Assembly: GCA_963592185.1 (NCBI GenBank)
Contig: CAVAVT010000008.1
Span: forward strand, 1 to 41,842
Source of the DNA: CAVAVT01 sp963592185
GTDB taxonomy: Bacteria; Bacillota; Negativicutes; Selenomonadales; Selenomonadaceae
Reading direction: 5' to 3'
Length of the DNA: 41,842 nt
Positions within the stretch are counted from its first letter, which is position 1. Each line of letters begins with the position of its first letter. Made by a program: the position numbers and the translations under genes. Positions 24,875 to 33,957 of the stretch are shown here, piece by piece. The notes under the pieces are model-generated. The model saw only the letters and a program-made list of their open reading frames with translations, ran no database searches and was not told the DNA's origin.

Positions 24875-25588
24875 TTATACATGCTGAATTTCATCCAATA
24901 TAGCCTCTGCAGCCTGTTTAGGATCTGCAGCAGCTCTAATAGGACGTCCCACCACCAGATGGGTTGCTCCATTTTCCAGGGCGGCCTTTGGAGTAGATAT
25001 TCTGCTTTGATCATTTATATCTGAACCTGCCGGGCGTACTCCTGGAGTAACAATTAAGAAGTCCTCGCCACAGGCTTCACGGATTGAAGCAGCCTCCATC
25101 GGAGATGCCACAACACCATCCATTCCTGCTTCCTTTGCAAGGCGGGCCAGACGTACAACCTGCTCTCCAATAGGCATAGTCATACCTAAGAGTTTCCAAT
25201 CCTCCTCAGACATACTTGTAAGTATGGTCACAGCAATTAATTTAGGAGGATTTTTTCCCTCAGCAGCAGCGACAGCATGAATTCTGTCTGCCGCTGTTTT
25301 CATCATTGTATAGCCGCCTGAAGCGTGAACATTCATCATTGTAACACCGTAATCAAGAAGTGAGCAAAGTCCCCCTGCTACAGTGTTTGGAATATCATGA
25401 AGCTTAAGGTCAAGGAAAATACTTTTCCCCTTTGATTCCAAATAGGAAAGCACCTCTGCCCCTACGCTGTAATACAATTCCATTCCAACCTTATAGTAGG
25501 ACACAGAATCCCCAAGACCTTCAACTAAGGCGTGGACATCCTCCATTGTATGTACGTCCAATGCGACTATAAGTCTTTCATCAGCCAT
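24875..25588 (-). CDS. pyrF: Orotidine 5'-phosphate decarboxylase
   Basis: Decarboxylates OMP to UMP, the last step of the pathway. The protein is 237 residues. IVALDVHTMEDV starts it, and FLDLKLHDIPNTV holds the catalytic Asp-Lys-x-x-Asp set. TPGVRPAGS and VVGRPI bind phosphate. The longest frame runs back into carB to 25711, but the extra 41 residues have no family counterpart. GGAGGGG lies a few bases before the ATG at 25588, giving the expected start MADERLIVALDV. It begins 23 bases after carB. Confidence 0.95.
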   Translation of the reverse strand: MADERLIVALDVHTMEDVHALVEGLGDSVSYYKVGMELYYSVGAEVLSYLESKGKSIFLDLKLHDIPNTVAGGLCSLLDYGVTMMNVHASGGYTMMKTAADRIHAVAAAEGKNPPKLIAVTILTSMSEEDWKLLGMTMPIGEQVVRLARLAKEAGMDGVVASPMEAASIREACGEDFLIVTPGVRPAGSDINDQSRISTPKAALENGATHLVVGRPIRAAADPKQAAEAILDEIQHV

Positions 25589-25611
25589 ATTAGCCCCTCC
25601 GATATCTTTTA

Positions 25612-28600
25612 TCAAGCTAGGTCGTCTCCGCCGCCAACATAATCCTGCAGTGCAAGAGAATAAACCAGTCTGCGCTCTCTCATAAAGGAAAGTACTCGCA
25701 TAACTTCCCAAGCTGTGTCAAGGGATGTAAGACATGCTATGCCATGCTCTACAGTTGCTCTACGGATTCTGAATCCATCCTTTGCAACATGCTTGCCCTG
25801 GGTAAGAGTATTGATAACCATGTTAATCTTGCCGTTTTTAATCATCTGAATGATATCTGAGCTGCGCTCGTGTACCTTTCCTACGATTTCAGCATCGATG
25901 CCAATGGATCTAATAGCCTTTGCTGTACCTTCAGTTGCAACCAGATGGAAACCAAGCTCTGAGAATGCCTTTGCAAGCTGTTTCATTTCATCCTTGTCCT
26001 TGTCAGCAACAGTAAAGAGGATGCAGCCATCTGTAGAGATATTTGTGCCAGAGCCGATGATTGCCTTATAAAGCGCACGGGCATAGTGATAGTCAATACC
26101 CATAACCTCACCAGTGGACTTCATCTCAGGTCCAAGGGCGATATCTACATCCTGCATCTTAGCAAAGGAGAAAACAGGAGCCTTCACAGCAACATATGGA
26201 CGTGGCGGAACAAGACCTGACTTATAGCCCAATTCCTTCAGCGTCTTTCCAAGAGCTACCTGAGTTGCCACATCAACCATCTGTACATCAGTAATCTTGG
26301 AAAGGAACGGTACAGTACGGCTGGAACGTGGATTAACCTCGATTACATATACTTCGTCATTGACAACAACGTACTGGATGTTGAGAAGACCCTTTACATG
26401 AAGGCCGGTTGCCAGACGCTTTGTGTAATCAATGATGGTATAAATAACCTTAGAAGAAAGTGTCTGCGGCGGATATACAGCAATACTGTCGCCGGAGTGT
26501 ACACCTGCACGCTCAACATGCTCCATGATACCTGGAATTACAACGTCAATACCATCGGAGATACCGTCAACCTCTACCTCAGTACCCTGCATGTAACGGT
26601 CAACAAGTACTGGATGATCCGGAGTAACCTGTACTGCACGGCTCATGTAGTCACGAAGTTCTGTTTCGTTGTAGACAATTTCCATTGCACGGCCGCCTAA
26701 AACATAAGACGGGCGAACCATTACTGGATATCCGATATCTGCAGCTCCGGAAATTGCATCCTCAAGGTTGGTTACGCTGATTCCTTTTGGACGAGGAATC
26801 TGAGCCTGGGTAAGAACCTCATCAAAACGCTCTCTGTCCTCTGCTCTGTCGATATCATTTACAGAGGTTCCAAAGATTTTTACTCCGGCAGCCTGAAGTG
26901 CTGCTGCAAGATTGATGGCTGTCTGACCGCCAAACTGTACAATTACACCTTCCGGCTGTTCCTTATCGATGATGTTTAATACATCCTCAGCTGTAAGAGG
27001 CTCAAAATACAGTCTGTCAGAGATATCAAAGTCTGTACTTACAGTTTCTGGGTTGTTGTTTACAATAATAGCCTCGATACCCATGTTACGGAGTGCCCAT
27101 ACGGAATGTACAGAGCAGTAATCGAACTCAACGCCCTGTCCGATACGGATAGGACCGGAACCGAGAACCATTACCTTACGCTTATTTGTAGAGGTATCAA
27201 CCTCATCTTCCTGCGCATGGAAGGTTGAGTAATAGTACGGTGTTGCCGCCTCAAACTCAGCTGCACAGGTATCAACCATCTTGTAGCAAGGCAGGATACC
27301 CATTCTCTTGCGGATGGTTCTGATTTCATCCTGGGTCTTGCCGGAAACCTCAGCTATAGATCTGTCAGCCAGACCAACATTCTTAGCTGCAAGCATCAGG
27401 CTTGGAGTAATCTCCTCTTCCTTGATACGGTTTTCTATATCAGTGATGTTCTTAATCTTATAAATAAACCACTTGTCAACCTTAGTAATGTCATGGATTT
27501 CATCCACTGTGGCGATACCACGTCTCAAAGCCTCGGCAATAACAAAAATTCTCTCATCATTGATTTTGGAAAGGTTCTTCTTTACACGGGCATCATCCCA
27601 GCCATCCAGCTTTTCCATATGGAGACGGTTCACACCGATTTCCAGTGAACGGACAGCCTTCAAAATAGCTCCCTCGAAGTTTCTGTCGATGGACATAACT
27701 TCACCAGTAGCCTTCATCTGAGTTCCCAGTGTATGGTCTGCATAAACGAACTTATCAAAAGGCCAGCGTGGGAATTTAACTACGCAGTAGTCAAGGGACG
27801 GCTCAAAGCATGCCTTTGTTTTCTGAGTTACAGCATTGGTTATCTCATCCAGAGTATAGCCGATTGCAATCTTTGCGGATACCTTTGCGATTGGGTAGCC
27901 AGTTGCCTTGGAAGCAAGTGCAGAAGAACGGCTTACACGGGGATTTACCTCAATTACATAGTATTGGTTGCTGTTTGGATCCAAAGCATACTGTGCGTTA
28001 CATCCGCCTTCGATTCCCAGCTCACGAATGATTCTCAGGCTGGCACTACGGAGCATCTGATATTCATGGTCTGTAAGAGTCTGGGAAGGCGCAACAACGA
28101 TACTGTCACCAGTGTGTACGCCTACTGGATCAAAGTTCTCCATGTTACATACTGTAATGCAGTTATCGTTTCCGTCACGCATTACCTCGTACTCGATTTC
28201 TTTCCAGCCAGCAACGCTGCGCTCGATAAGAACCTGTCCTATCATACTGTACTTCAGGCCCTTGATAACGATTTCTACCAGTTCTTCCTCGTTATCAGCA
28301 ATTCCACCGCCTGTACCGCCCATGGTGTATGCAGGACGTACAATGATAGGATAGCCAATGGAGTTGGCAAACTCTACAGCGGATTCAACATCTTCAACAA
28401 TGGTGCTCTCTGGGATTGGCTCCCCTAGCTTCTCCATTGTTTCCTTGAACATCTCTCTGTCCTCGGCTTTTTCAATAGCTGCCAGAGGAGTTCCAAGAAG
28501 CTCTACATTGTATTTCTCAAGGATTCCATTTTCAGAAAGCTGTACAGCCAGATTTAGACCAGCCTGACCGCCAAGTGTAGCCAAAAGTCCGTCAGGACGT

Positions 28601-28842
28601 TCCTTTGAAATGATTTCTTCCAAAAATTCTACTGTAAGAGGCTCAATATATACTCTGTCAGCCATGTTGGCATCAGTCATGATAGTTGCCGGATTGCTGT
28701 TTACAAGTACGACCTCAAGACCTTCCTCTTTCAATGCACGGCAAGCCTGTGAACCTGCATAATCAAACTCAGCTGCCTGTCCGATGATAATAGGACCGGA
28801 GCCGATAACCATAACCTTTTTAAGATTTTCCTTTTTCGGCAT
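25612..28842 (-). CDS. carB: Carbamoyl-phosphate synthase large subunit
   Basis: Makes carbamoyl phosphate from bicarbonate, ATP and ammonia supplied by CarA; it feeds PyrB and arginine synthesis. The 1076-residue protein has the two ATP-grasp halves. The first begins GSGPIIIGQAAEFDYAGSQACRAL. The second begins near residue 555 with LGSGPIRIGQGVEFDYCSVH. PAYTMGGTGGGIADN and PSYVLGGRAMEIVY are the paired nucleotide loops, and the C-terminal about 140 residues form the allosteric MGS-like domain. Full family length. It is separated from carA by two bases. Confidence 0.97.
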   Translation of the reverse strand: MPKKENLKKVMVIGSGPIIIGQAAEFDYAGSQACRALKEEGLEVVLVNSNPATIMTDANMADRVYIEPLTVEFLEEIISKERPDGLLATLGGQAGLNLAVQLSENGILEKYNVELLGTPLAAIEKAEDREMFKETMEKLGEPIPESTIVEDVESAVEFANSIGYPIIVRPAYTMGGTGGGIADNEEELVEIVIKGLKYSMIGQVLIERSVAGWKEIEYEVMRDGNDNCITVCNMENFDPVGVHTGDSIVVAPSQTLTDHEYQMLRSASLRIIRELGIEGGCNAQYALDPNSNQYYVIEVNPRVSRSSALASKATGYPIAKVSAKIAIGYTLDEITNAVTQKTKACFEPSLDYCVVKFPRWPFDKFVYADHTLGTQMKATGEVMSIDRNFEGAILKAVRSLEIGVNRLHMEKLDGWDDARVKKNLSKINDERIFVIAEALRRGIATVDEIHDITKVDKWFIYKIKNITDIENRIKEEEITPSLMLAAKNVGLADRSIAEVSGKTQDEIRTIRKRMGILPCYKMVDTCAAEFEAATPYYYSTFHAQEDEVDTSTNKRKVMVLGSGPIRIGQGVEFDYCSVHSVWALRNMGIEAIIVNNNPETVSTDFDISDRLYFEPLTAEDVLNIIDKEQPEGVIVQFGGQTAINLAAALQAAGVKIFGTSVNDIDRAEDRERFDEVLTQAQIPRPKGISVTNLEDAISGAADIGYPVMVRPSYVLGGRAMEIVYNETELRDYMSRAVQVTPDHPVLVDRYMQGTEVEVDGISDGIDVVIPGIMEHVERAGVHSGDSIAVYPPQTLSSKVIYTIIDYTKRLATGLHVKGLLNIQYVVVNDEVYVIEVNPRSSRTVPFLSKITDVQMVDVATQVALGKTLKELGYKSGLVPPRPYVAVKAPVFSFAKMQDVDIALGPEMKSTGEVMGIDYHYARALYKAIIGSGTNISTDGCILFTVADKDKDEMKQLAKAFSELGFHLVATEGTAKAIRSIGIDAEIVGKVHERSSDIIQMIKNGKINMVINTLTQGKHVAKDGFRIRRATVEHGIACLTSLDTAWEVMRVLSFMRERRLVYSLALQDYVGGGDDLA

Positions 28843-28844
28843 TA

Positions 28845-29927
28845 TTAATCCTCCTTCTCACCGGTAAGCAATGTCCAAAATTCCTCAAACAAATAATGAT
28901 TGTCATCTGGACCCGGTGATGCTTCAGGATGATACTGTACAGTAAATGCAGGTATTTCAGTATATCTCAAACCTTCAATAGTACCATCATTTACAGAAAG
29001 GTGGGTAATCTCCAATGGAAGTCCAGCAAGGGATTCCTCAGAAATTGCATAACCATGATTCTGGGATGAAATCTGTACTTTGCCAGTTTTGAGATTTTTT
29101 ACCGGCTGGTTTGAACCACGATGACCGAATTTCAGCTTATAGGAATCTGCTCCCTGTGCAAGAGCCAAAAGCTGATGGCCAAGGCAAATTCCAAAGATAG
29201 GCTTTTTTCCCATGAGTTTCTTGATTTCAGCTACCATCTCAGGGATATCCTTCGGATCTCCAGGTCCGTTGGAAAGGAAAATTCCATCCGGATTAAGTGC
29301 AAGAACCTCTTCAGCAGTAGTGTTGGCTGGAACCACAGTAAGCTGGCAGCCAATGTTATGAAGCGAGGTTAGGATATTCTGCTTAATACCGTAATCCATT
29401 ACTACTACATGGGGATGTACGCCCTCTCCCTCAGCATCTATTTTGTAGACATGAGGAGTAGTTACTTCCATTACAACTTCTTTTTTAATAGGCGTTGCAA
29501 AAAGCTCATCAATTTCTGTCTGAGCTGCATCCTCAGGAACGATTATACCCTTCATTGTACCAGCGGAGCGTATCTTGCGAGTTACTGCACGGGTATCTAC
29601 ATCATACAAACATGGAATTCCCTGCTTGGTAAGAAAATCTGCAAGGGAGGTTTCCATATGCCAGTTGCTGCCCTCTTCACAAAGCTCTCCAATAATAAAG
29701 CCGTTAACGAAGGACTTTCTTGACTGCATAAAAATATCAGCTATACCGTAATTGCCAATCATTGGATAAGTCAGAGTAACAATCTGACGGCAGTATGAAG
29801 GATCTGTCAGAATTTCCTGGTATCCAGTCATACCTGTGTTAAAAACTACCTCTCCGGTAGCTTTTATATTGTTAAGAAGTGTTCCGGTGAACACTGTTCC
29901 ATCCTCAAGAATAAGCTTTCCTTTCAA
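28845..29927 (-). CDS. carA: Carbamoyl-phosphate synthase small (glutaminase) subunit
   Basis: Class I glutamine amidotransferase that releases ammonia for CarB. The 360-residue protein has the nucleophile C248 in FGICLGHQ and the His-Glu pair H333/E335 in QYHPEASPGP. The N-terminal CarA-specific domain is complete (TGMTGYQEILTDPSY). The start is TTG with GGAGG seven bases upstream; no better start exists. It follows pyrC by 22 bases. Confidence 0.96.
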   Translation of the reverse strand: MKGKLILEDGTVFTGTLLNNIKATGEVVFNTGMTGYQEILTDPSYCRQIVTLTYPMIGNYGIADIFMQSRKSFVNGFIIGELCEEGSNWHMETSLADFLTKQGIPCLYDVDTRAVTRKIRSAGTMKGIIVPEDAAQTEIDELFATPIKKEVVMEVTTPHVYKIDAEGEGVHPHVVVMDYGIKQNILTSLHNIGCQLTVVPANTTAEEVLALNPDGIFLSNGPGDPKDIPEMVAEIKKLMGKKPIFGICLGHQLLALAQGADSYKLKFGHRGSNQPVKNLKTGKVQISSQNHGYAISEESLAGLPLEITHLSVNDGTIEGLRYTEIPAFTVQYHPEASPGPDDNHYLFEEFWTLLTGEKED

Positions 29928-29949
29928 AGTTAAGCCTCCATTTCAACTA

Positions 29950-31242
29950 TCAATTTTCTACTACCAACCCATCTTTCATGACAATCTTGCCATCAACAAT
30001 GGTCATGACTGCTTTTCCCTTGAGCTTCTTTCCGATAAACGGTGAATGGGATCCCTTTGTGTAGAATTTCTTTCCATCCACAACCCACTCCATCTCAGGG
30101 TCAATAACGGTAATATCCGCAGGTGCTCCAACCTCCAGGCTTCCAGCCTTCAAACCAAAAATCTTTGCAGGGGTGGTGCTCATTTTTTCTACAATTTCAG
30201 TCATTGTGAGCTTGCCAGTGTGATAGAACCCTGTAAGTATAAGTCCCAGTGAGGTTTCCAAGCCAGGGAATCCGCTTGGGGCATACATATACTCACGGTC
30301 CTTTTCCTCCACCGCATGAGGCGAGTGGTCAGTAACAATCATATCGATTGTACCATCCTTAAGACCCTCAAAGAGAACCTCGGTGTCTTTAGCGGTACGA
30401 AGGGGCGGATTAATCTTTGTGGAAGAATCCGTAATATCCACCATATCATCAGTCATAAGCAGATGCTGGGGAGTTACTTCTGCGGTAACATGTACACCAC
30501 GCTTCTTGGCTGCTCGCACAAGCTCAACTGAATATGCAGAGCTTATATGTGCTACATGAAGTCTTGCACCTGAATATTCAGCCAGAAGTATGTCACGGCC
30601 AACAGCAATATCCTCGGAAACAGTAGGTCTTCCCTTAAGACCGAGCATCGTGCTGCAATGCCCCTCATTCATGGAACCATCCTCTGTCAGTGTGGTCTCT
30701 TCTTCATGGTTGATTATAACCTTGTTGAAAGGCTTAACATAATCAAAACCATTCAGCATCATTTTAGCACTCTGCACAAAATGTCCGTCATCGGAGAATG
30801 CAACAGCACCGGCCTCATTCATGTCGCCTACCTCTGCCAGTTCCTTGCCTTCCTGATTCTTTGTGAGGGCACCGATGATTTCAACATGTACAATGCCTAC
30901 ATCCTTTGCCCTCTCCTGAAGGGAACGTACCAATGCAGCAGTATCAACAACTGGCTTGGTATTCGGCATGGTAGCAACTGTTGTAAAACCACCTGCTGCC
31001 GCAGCCTTGGAACCGGATTCAAAATCCTCCTTGGCTTCCTGGCCAGGCTCCCGAAAATGAACATGCATATCGATAAGTCCTGGCGCTACAATTTTGCCTG
31101 CAGCGTCAATTACTTCTGCTTCGCTATCATTGATATCTGATGCAACCTTGGCAATTTTGCCATCTTCTATGAGAACATCATATATACCATCAACATTTGT
31201 TGCAGGATCAACTACATGACCGCCCTTAATCAGCTGTTTCAA
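29950..31242 (-). CDS. pyrC: Dihydroorotase
   Basis: Cyclises carbamoyl aspartate to dihydroorotate. The 430-residue class I type protein has the metal-binding DMHVHFREPG (H60, H62), further histidines in NHEEE and HVAHISS, and TDHSPH with the catalytic aspartate. ATMPNTKPVVD is also typical. The start codon is TTG, seven bases after GGAGGG, and lies inside the end of pyrB, so the two genes overlap by 17 bases. Confidence 0.96.
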   Translation of the reverse strand: MKQLIKGGHVVDPATNVDGIYDVLIEDGKIAKVASDINDSEAEVIDAAGKIVAPGLIDMHVHFREPGQEAKEDFESGSKAAAAGGFTTVATMPNTKPVVDTAALVRSLQERAKDVGIVHVEIIGALTKNQEGKELAEVGDMNEAGAVAFSDDGHFVQSAKMMLNGFDYVKPFNKVIINHEEETTLTEDGSMNEGHCSTMLGLKGRPTVSEDIAVGRDILLAEYSGARLHVAHISSAYSVELVRAAKKRGVHVTAEVTPQHLLMTDDMVDITDSSTKINPPLRTAKDTEVLFEGLKDGTIDMIVTDHSPHAVEEKDREYMYAPSGFPGLETSLGLILTGFYHTGKLTMTEIVEKMSTTPAKIFGLKAGSLEVGAPADITVIDPEMEWVVDGKKFYTKGSHSPFIGKKLKGKAVMTIVDGKIVMKDGLVVEN

Positions 31243-32194
31243 TATTTTTCCCTCCTGTAAGGACCAGTGTAAGTAATGCCATTCTTACAGCCACACCGTT
31301 TTGAACCTCATCACGAATAGCAGACTGATCGCAGTATGCGACCTCTGTGGATATTTCCCATCCCTTGTTCTGAGGGCCAGGATGAAGTACCAATGCATCA
31401 GTTTTTGCCAATGCCAGTCTATCCTTGTTCAAACCATATATACGGGCGTACTCACGGGTGGAGGGGAACATACCGCCCTTCATTCGCTCAAGCTGAATGC
31501 GGAGTACGTCAATCACATCAGCCTGGTCAATGGCATCCTCTATACGGTCGTGAACAAAAATTCCCGGCTCATCCTTAAGATATCTTGGAATCAATGTGGA
31601 AGGACCAGCTATATGTACTTCCATGCCCATTTTTCTAAAACCGTGAATGTTGGTACGGGCAACACGGCTATGCAGTATATCACCAAGAATCGCAACCTTA
31701 AGACCCTCAAGCTTGCCCTTTGCCTGCTGAATTGTAAACAAATCCAAAAGACCCTGTGAGGGATGTGCATGGGCGCCATCGCCTGCGTTAAGGATTACAG
31801 GGGAAGCAACTTTTGCTGCATATGCAGCCGCACCTTCAGCCTTGTGGCGCATAATCACAGCATCTACTCCCATTGCTTCGATAGTGTACAAGGTATCCCT
31901 AAGACTTTCACCCTTTACGATACTGCTGTTGCTGGCTGTAATGTTGACTACATCAGCACCAAGATATTTTCCTGCCATCTCAAAGGATGTCCTGGTTCTT
32001 GTGCTTGGTTCATAAAAAAGGGTAACAATAGATTTTCCACGGAGAGTAGGTACCTTCTTGATATCCCTGTGAATGATGTTCTTCATTTCCTTAGCGGTTT
32101 CGAGTACAAGCCCGATTTCCTCAGTACTGAAATCTTCCAGTCCGAGAATGTTTTTTCCGCGAAGAGAAACCCCGGCTGTCTTACCTTTGTCCAA
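31226..32194 (-). CDS. pyrB: Aspartate carbamoyltransferase catalytic chain
   Basis: First committed step of UMP synthesis: carbamoyl phosphate plus aspartate. Carbamoyl-phosphate motif FYEPSTRTRTSFE near residue 62, HPSQGLLDLFTI, LGDILHSRVARTN and LVLHPGPQNKG are present; about 322 residues. An ATG at 32200 is only one base from GGAGG (32206-32202). The TTG two codons later, at 32194, has the ideal seven-base spacing, so I prefer it. No pyrI regulatory chain is visible. It is the first gene behind the PyrR-type leader. Confidence 0.94.
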   Translation of the reverse strand: MDKGKTAGVSLRGKNILGLEDFSTEEIGLVLETAKEMKNIIHRDIKKVPTLRGKSIVTLFYEPSTRTRTSFEMAGKYLGADVVNITASNSSIVKGESLRDTLYTIEAMGVDAVIMRHKAEGAAAYAAKVASPVILNAGDGAHAHPSQGLLDLFTIQQAKGKLEGLKVAILGDILHSRVARTNIHGFRKMGMEVHIAGPSTLIPRYLKDEPGIFVHDRIEDAIDQADVIDVLRIQLERMKGGMFPSTREYARIYGLNKDRLALAKTDALVLHPGPQNKGWEISTEVAYCDQSAIRDEVQNGVAVRMALLTLVLTGGKNIETAD

Positions 32195-32293
32195 CTTCAT
32201 TCCTCCTTACATTGATGTAAATAATTATACATCATTTATGCATTTTTGTGCATAAATTTGCAATACACAGCTTAGAAATTTTAATTAAGTATA

Positions 32294-32331
32294 CAAAAAA
32301 AGACTTTCCCGTGTGAAGACACAAGAAAGCC
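32294..32331 (-). terminator. Attenuator terminator in the pyr leader
   Basis: On the minus strand GGCTTTCTTGTGT (32331-32319) pairs with ACACGGGAAAGTC (32314-32302) through 13 pairs including G-U, loop CTTC, followed by seven T. It lies between the promoter and pyrB, so it must be bypassed for expression. Confidence 0.92.
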
Positions 32332-32400
32332 GAAAAGCTTCATACATAAACATACCGCTCTACCCGCGCTCGTACGCATACGTCTCAAGCAGTCTAGCTC

Positions 32401-32432
32401 CCTTTATGGCCTCACAGGACCCAATTAAAAGG
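32401..32432 (-). promoter_or_regulatory. PyrR-binding hairpin (anti-antiterminator)
   Basis: In the pyr leader CCTTT and AAAGG form a lower stem, then a purine-side bulge, then GGTC and GGCC close the hexaloop CTGTGA. The loop matches the PyrR consensus CNGNGA, and the flanks match TCC-x5-AGGC-x4-AAGG. UMP- or UTP-bound PyrR should stabilise it and favour the terminator at 32294-32331. The pyrR gene is not in the window. Confidence 0.88.
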
Positions 32433-32454
32433 TATACTGTTTTTCTTAAACATG

Positions 32455-32483
32455 ATAATAGCACAAGCCAACTTTTATGTCAA
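32455..32483 (-). promoter_or_regulatory. pyr operon promoter
   Basis: -35 TTGACA (32483-32478) is full consensus, the spacer is 17, and -10 TATTAT (32460-32455) is preceded by TGC. The leader from about 32448 to pyrB is some 250 bases. The 460 bases between pyrB and sstT hold the leader elements and the two divergent promoters. Confidence 0.9.
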
Positions 32484-32582
32484 ACTGTCTGACTGACTAT
32501 ACCGGTTATTTCAATAGAAAAAAAGAAATTTTTAAATATATTTTACATAATCTTAAATGTCTACTCACAGTATACAATTATG

Positions 32583-32611
32583 TTGAATGTTTCAACAATT
32601 TATTATATACT
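32583..32611 (+). promoter_or_regulatory. sstT promoter with an inverted repeat over the -35 box
   Basis: -35 TTGAAT (32583-32588), spacer 17, -10 TATACT (32606-32611). GTTGAA-TGT-TTCAAC (32582-32596) is a perfect inverted repeat covering the -35 box and could be an operator for an unknown regulator. Confidence 0.65.
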
Positions 32612-32654
32612 AGCATAGATATTGTTAATTTATGAATTTTTAGGAGGAATTATT

Positions 32655-33902
32655 TTGAGCGCATTAGGAAATTGGTATCAGCACACAGCACTGATAAAGC
32701 TGATTGCTATCGGACTTGTTATCGGCATAATCATTGCACTGTGTGCCCCGGCAGCTGTTCCGGCTGTAGCTGTATTAGGTGATTTTTTTGTTAAGGCATT
32801 AAAAGGTGTTGCACCTGTTTTGGTATTTGTACTGGTAGTCAATGCAATGGCCCAGAAAAATGCTGACGCAAGTGCATCCATGCGTCCTATCGTAAAACTT
32901 TATGTTATAGGAACCTTTTTGGCATCATTGATTGCCGTTGCAGCATCTTTCTTGTTTCCCACTACGCTTCAGCTTCAGATTGCTGATGCTTCCGTAAACC
33001 CACCGTCCGGAATCGTTGAGGTACTTCACAATCTTATTCTCAACATTGTTGACAATCCGATTCATGCTATTGCAAATGCTAATTACATAGGTATTCTTGC
33101 ATGGGCTGTTCTTACTGGTATTGCATTGCACAGCGCAAATGACACTACAAAGTCTATGCTCAATGATTTTGCCAGAGCAATCACCAAAATTGTTGCATGG
33201 GTAATTCGTTTTGCTCCATTTGGTATTATGGGTCTCGTAGCTAATGCAATCGGTACCAGCGGTCTTGGTGCTTTGGTTGGCTACGCTCAGCTTTTGGTTG
33301 TACTGCTTGGATCCTTCTTTGTAGTCGCACTTATTATGAATCCGCTCATAGTATTTGCTCATCTGCATGTAAATCCTTATCCGCTTGTTATTGCTACACT
33401 TCGTGAAAGTGGTGTATATGCATTCTTTACTAGAAGCTCTGCTGCAAATATTCCTGTTAATCTGAATCTCTGCAAAAGACTTCGTCTTGATGAGGATACC
33501 TACTCCATATCCATTCCGCTTGGTGCTACCATAAATATGTCCGGCGCTGCAATCACTATTGCTGTTCTGTCACTGGCTGCCGCACACACCATGGGAATAA
33601 CTGTTGATCTGCCTACCGCTCTTCTGCTCTGCATAGTTGCAACAGTTGGTGCCTGCGGAGCGTCCGGTGTTGCCGGTGGATCCCTCCTTCTTATCCCTGT
33701 TGCCTGCTCCTCTTTTGGAATAAGCAATGATATTGCAATGCAGGTTGTAGGTGTTGGCTTTATCATTGGTGTTTTGCAGGATTCCTGCGAAACAGCTCTC
33801 AACAGCTCCAGTGATGTTCTCTTTACAGCTACAGCTGAGCTTGCAAAGAAAGCTAAGGATGGAAGCCTTACCTCTGCTGATTTGAAGCCTATTAAGAACT
33901 AA
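32655..33902 (+). CDS. sstT: Serine/threonine:Na+ symporter SstT
   Basis: Sodium-driven uptake of serine and threonine, a dicarboxylate/amino acid:cation symporter family member of 415 residues. It follows remembered E. coli SstT closely: VGDFFVKALKGVAPVLVFVLV-like opening, ESGVYAFFTRSSAANIPVN (the serine-rich re-entrant loop), SIPLGATINMSGAAITI, and SNDIAMQVVGVGFIIGVLQDSCETALNSSSDVLF. The longest frame starts at 32622. AGGAGG (32642-32647) is seven bases before a TTG at 32655, which gives the expected N-terminus. It is monocistronic, with its own promoter and terminator. Confidence 0.95.
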   Translation: MSALGNWYQHTALIKLIAIGLVIGIIIALCAPAAVPAVAVLGDFFVKALKGVAPVLVFVLVVNAMAQKNADASASMRPIVKLYVIGTFLASLIAVAASFLFPTTLQLQIADASVNPPSGIVEVLHNLILNIVDNPIHAIANANYIGILAWAVLTGIALHSANDTTKSMLNDFARAITKIVAWVIRFAPFGIMGLVANAIGTSGLGALVGYAQLLVVLLGSFFVVALIMNPLIVFAHLHVNPYPLVIATLRESGVYAFFTRSSAANIPVNLNLCKRLRLDEDTYSISIPLGATINMSGAAITIAVLSLAAAHTMGITVDLPTALLLCIVATVGACGASGVAGGSLLLIPVACSSFGISNDIAMQVVGVGFIIGVLQDSCETALNSSSDVLFTATAELAKKAKDGSLTSADLKPIKN

Positions 33903-33918
33903 TTACTGAAATACGAAA

Positions 33919-33952
33919 TCCGCCATACAATTATGTATGGCGGACTTTTTTT
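33919..33952 (+). terminator. Terminator of sstT, possibly bidirectional
   Basis: TCCGCCATACA (33919-33929) pairs perfectly with TGTATGGCGGA (33934-33944), followed by C and seven T. coaBC converges from the other side and ends six bases beyond; on its strand the hairpin is followed only by TTTCG. Confidence 0.92.
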
Positions 33953-33957
33953 ACGTG

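Noticed and set aside
25589..25711. N-terminal extension of pyrF into carB
   Set aside because: The residues do not belong to the family, and a strong SD precedes the internal ATG at 25588.
27733..28428. Plus-strand open frame of 231 codons
   Set aside because: Antisense to the conserved first half of carB, with no family features.
32410..32453. Short leader peptide of 13 codons in the pyr leader
   Set aside because: Its ATG lies next to the -10 box and upstream of the predicted transcription start, and PyrR control does not need a leader peptide.
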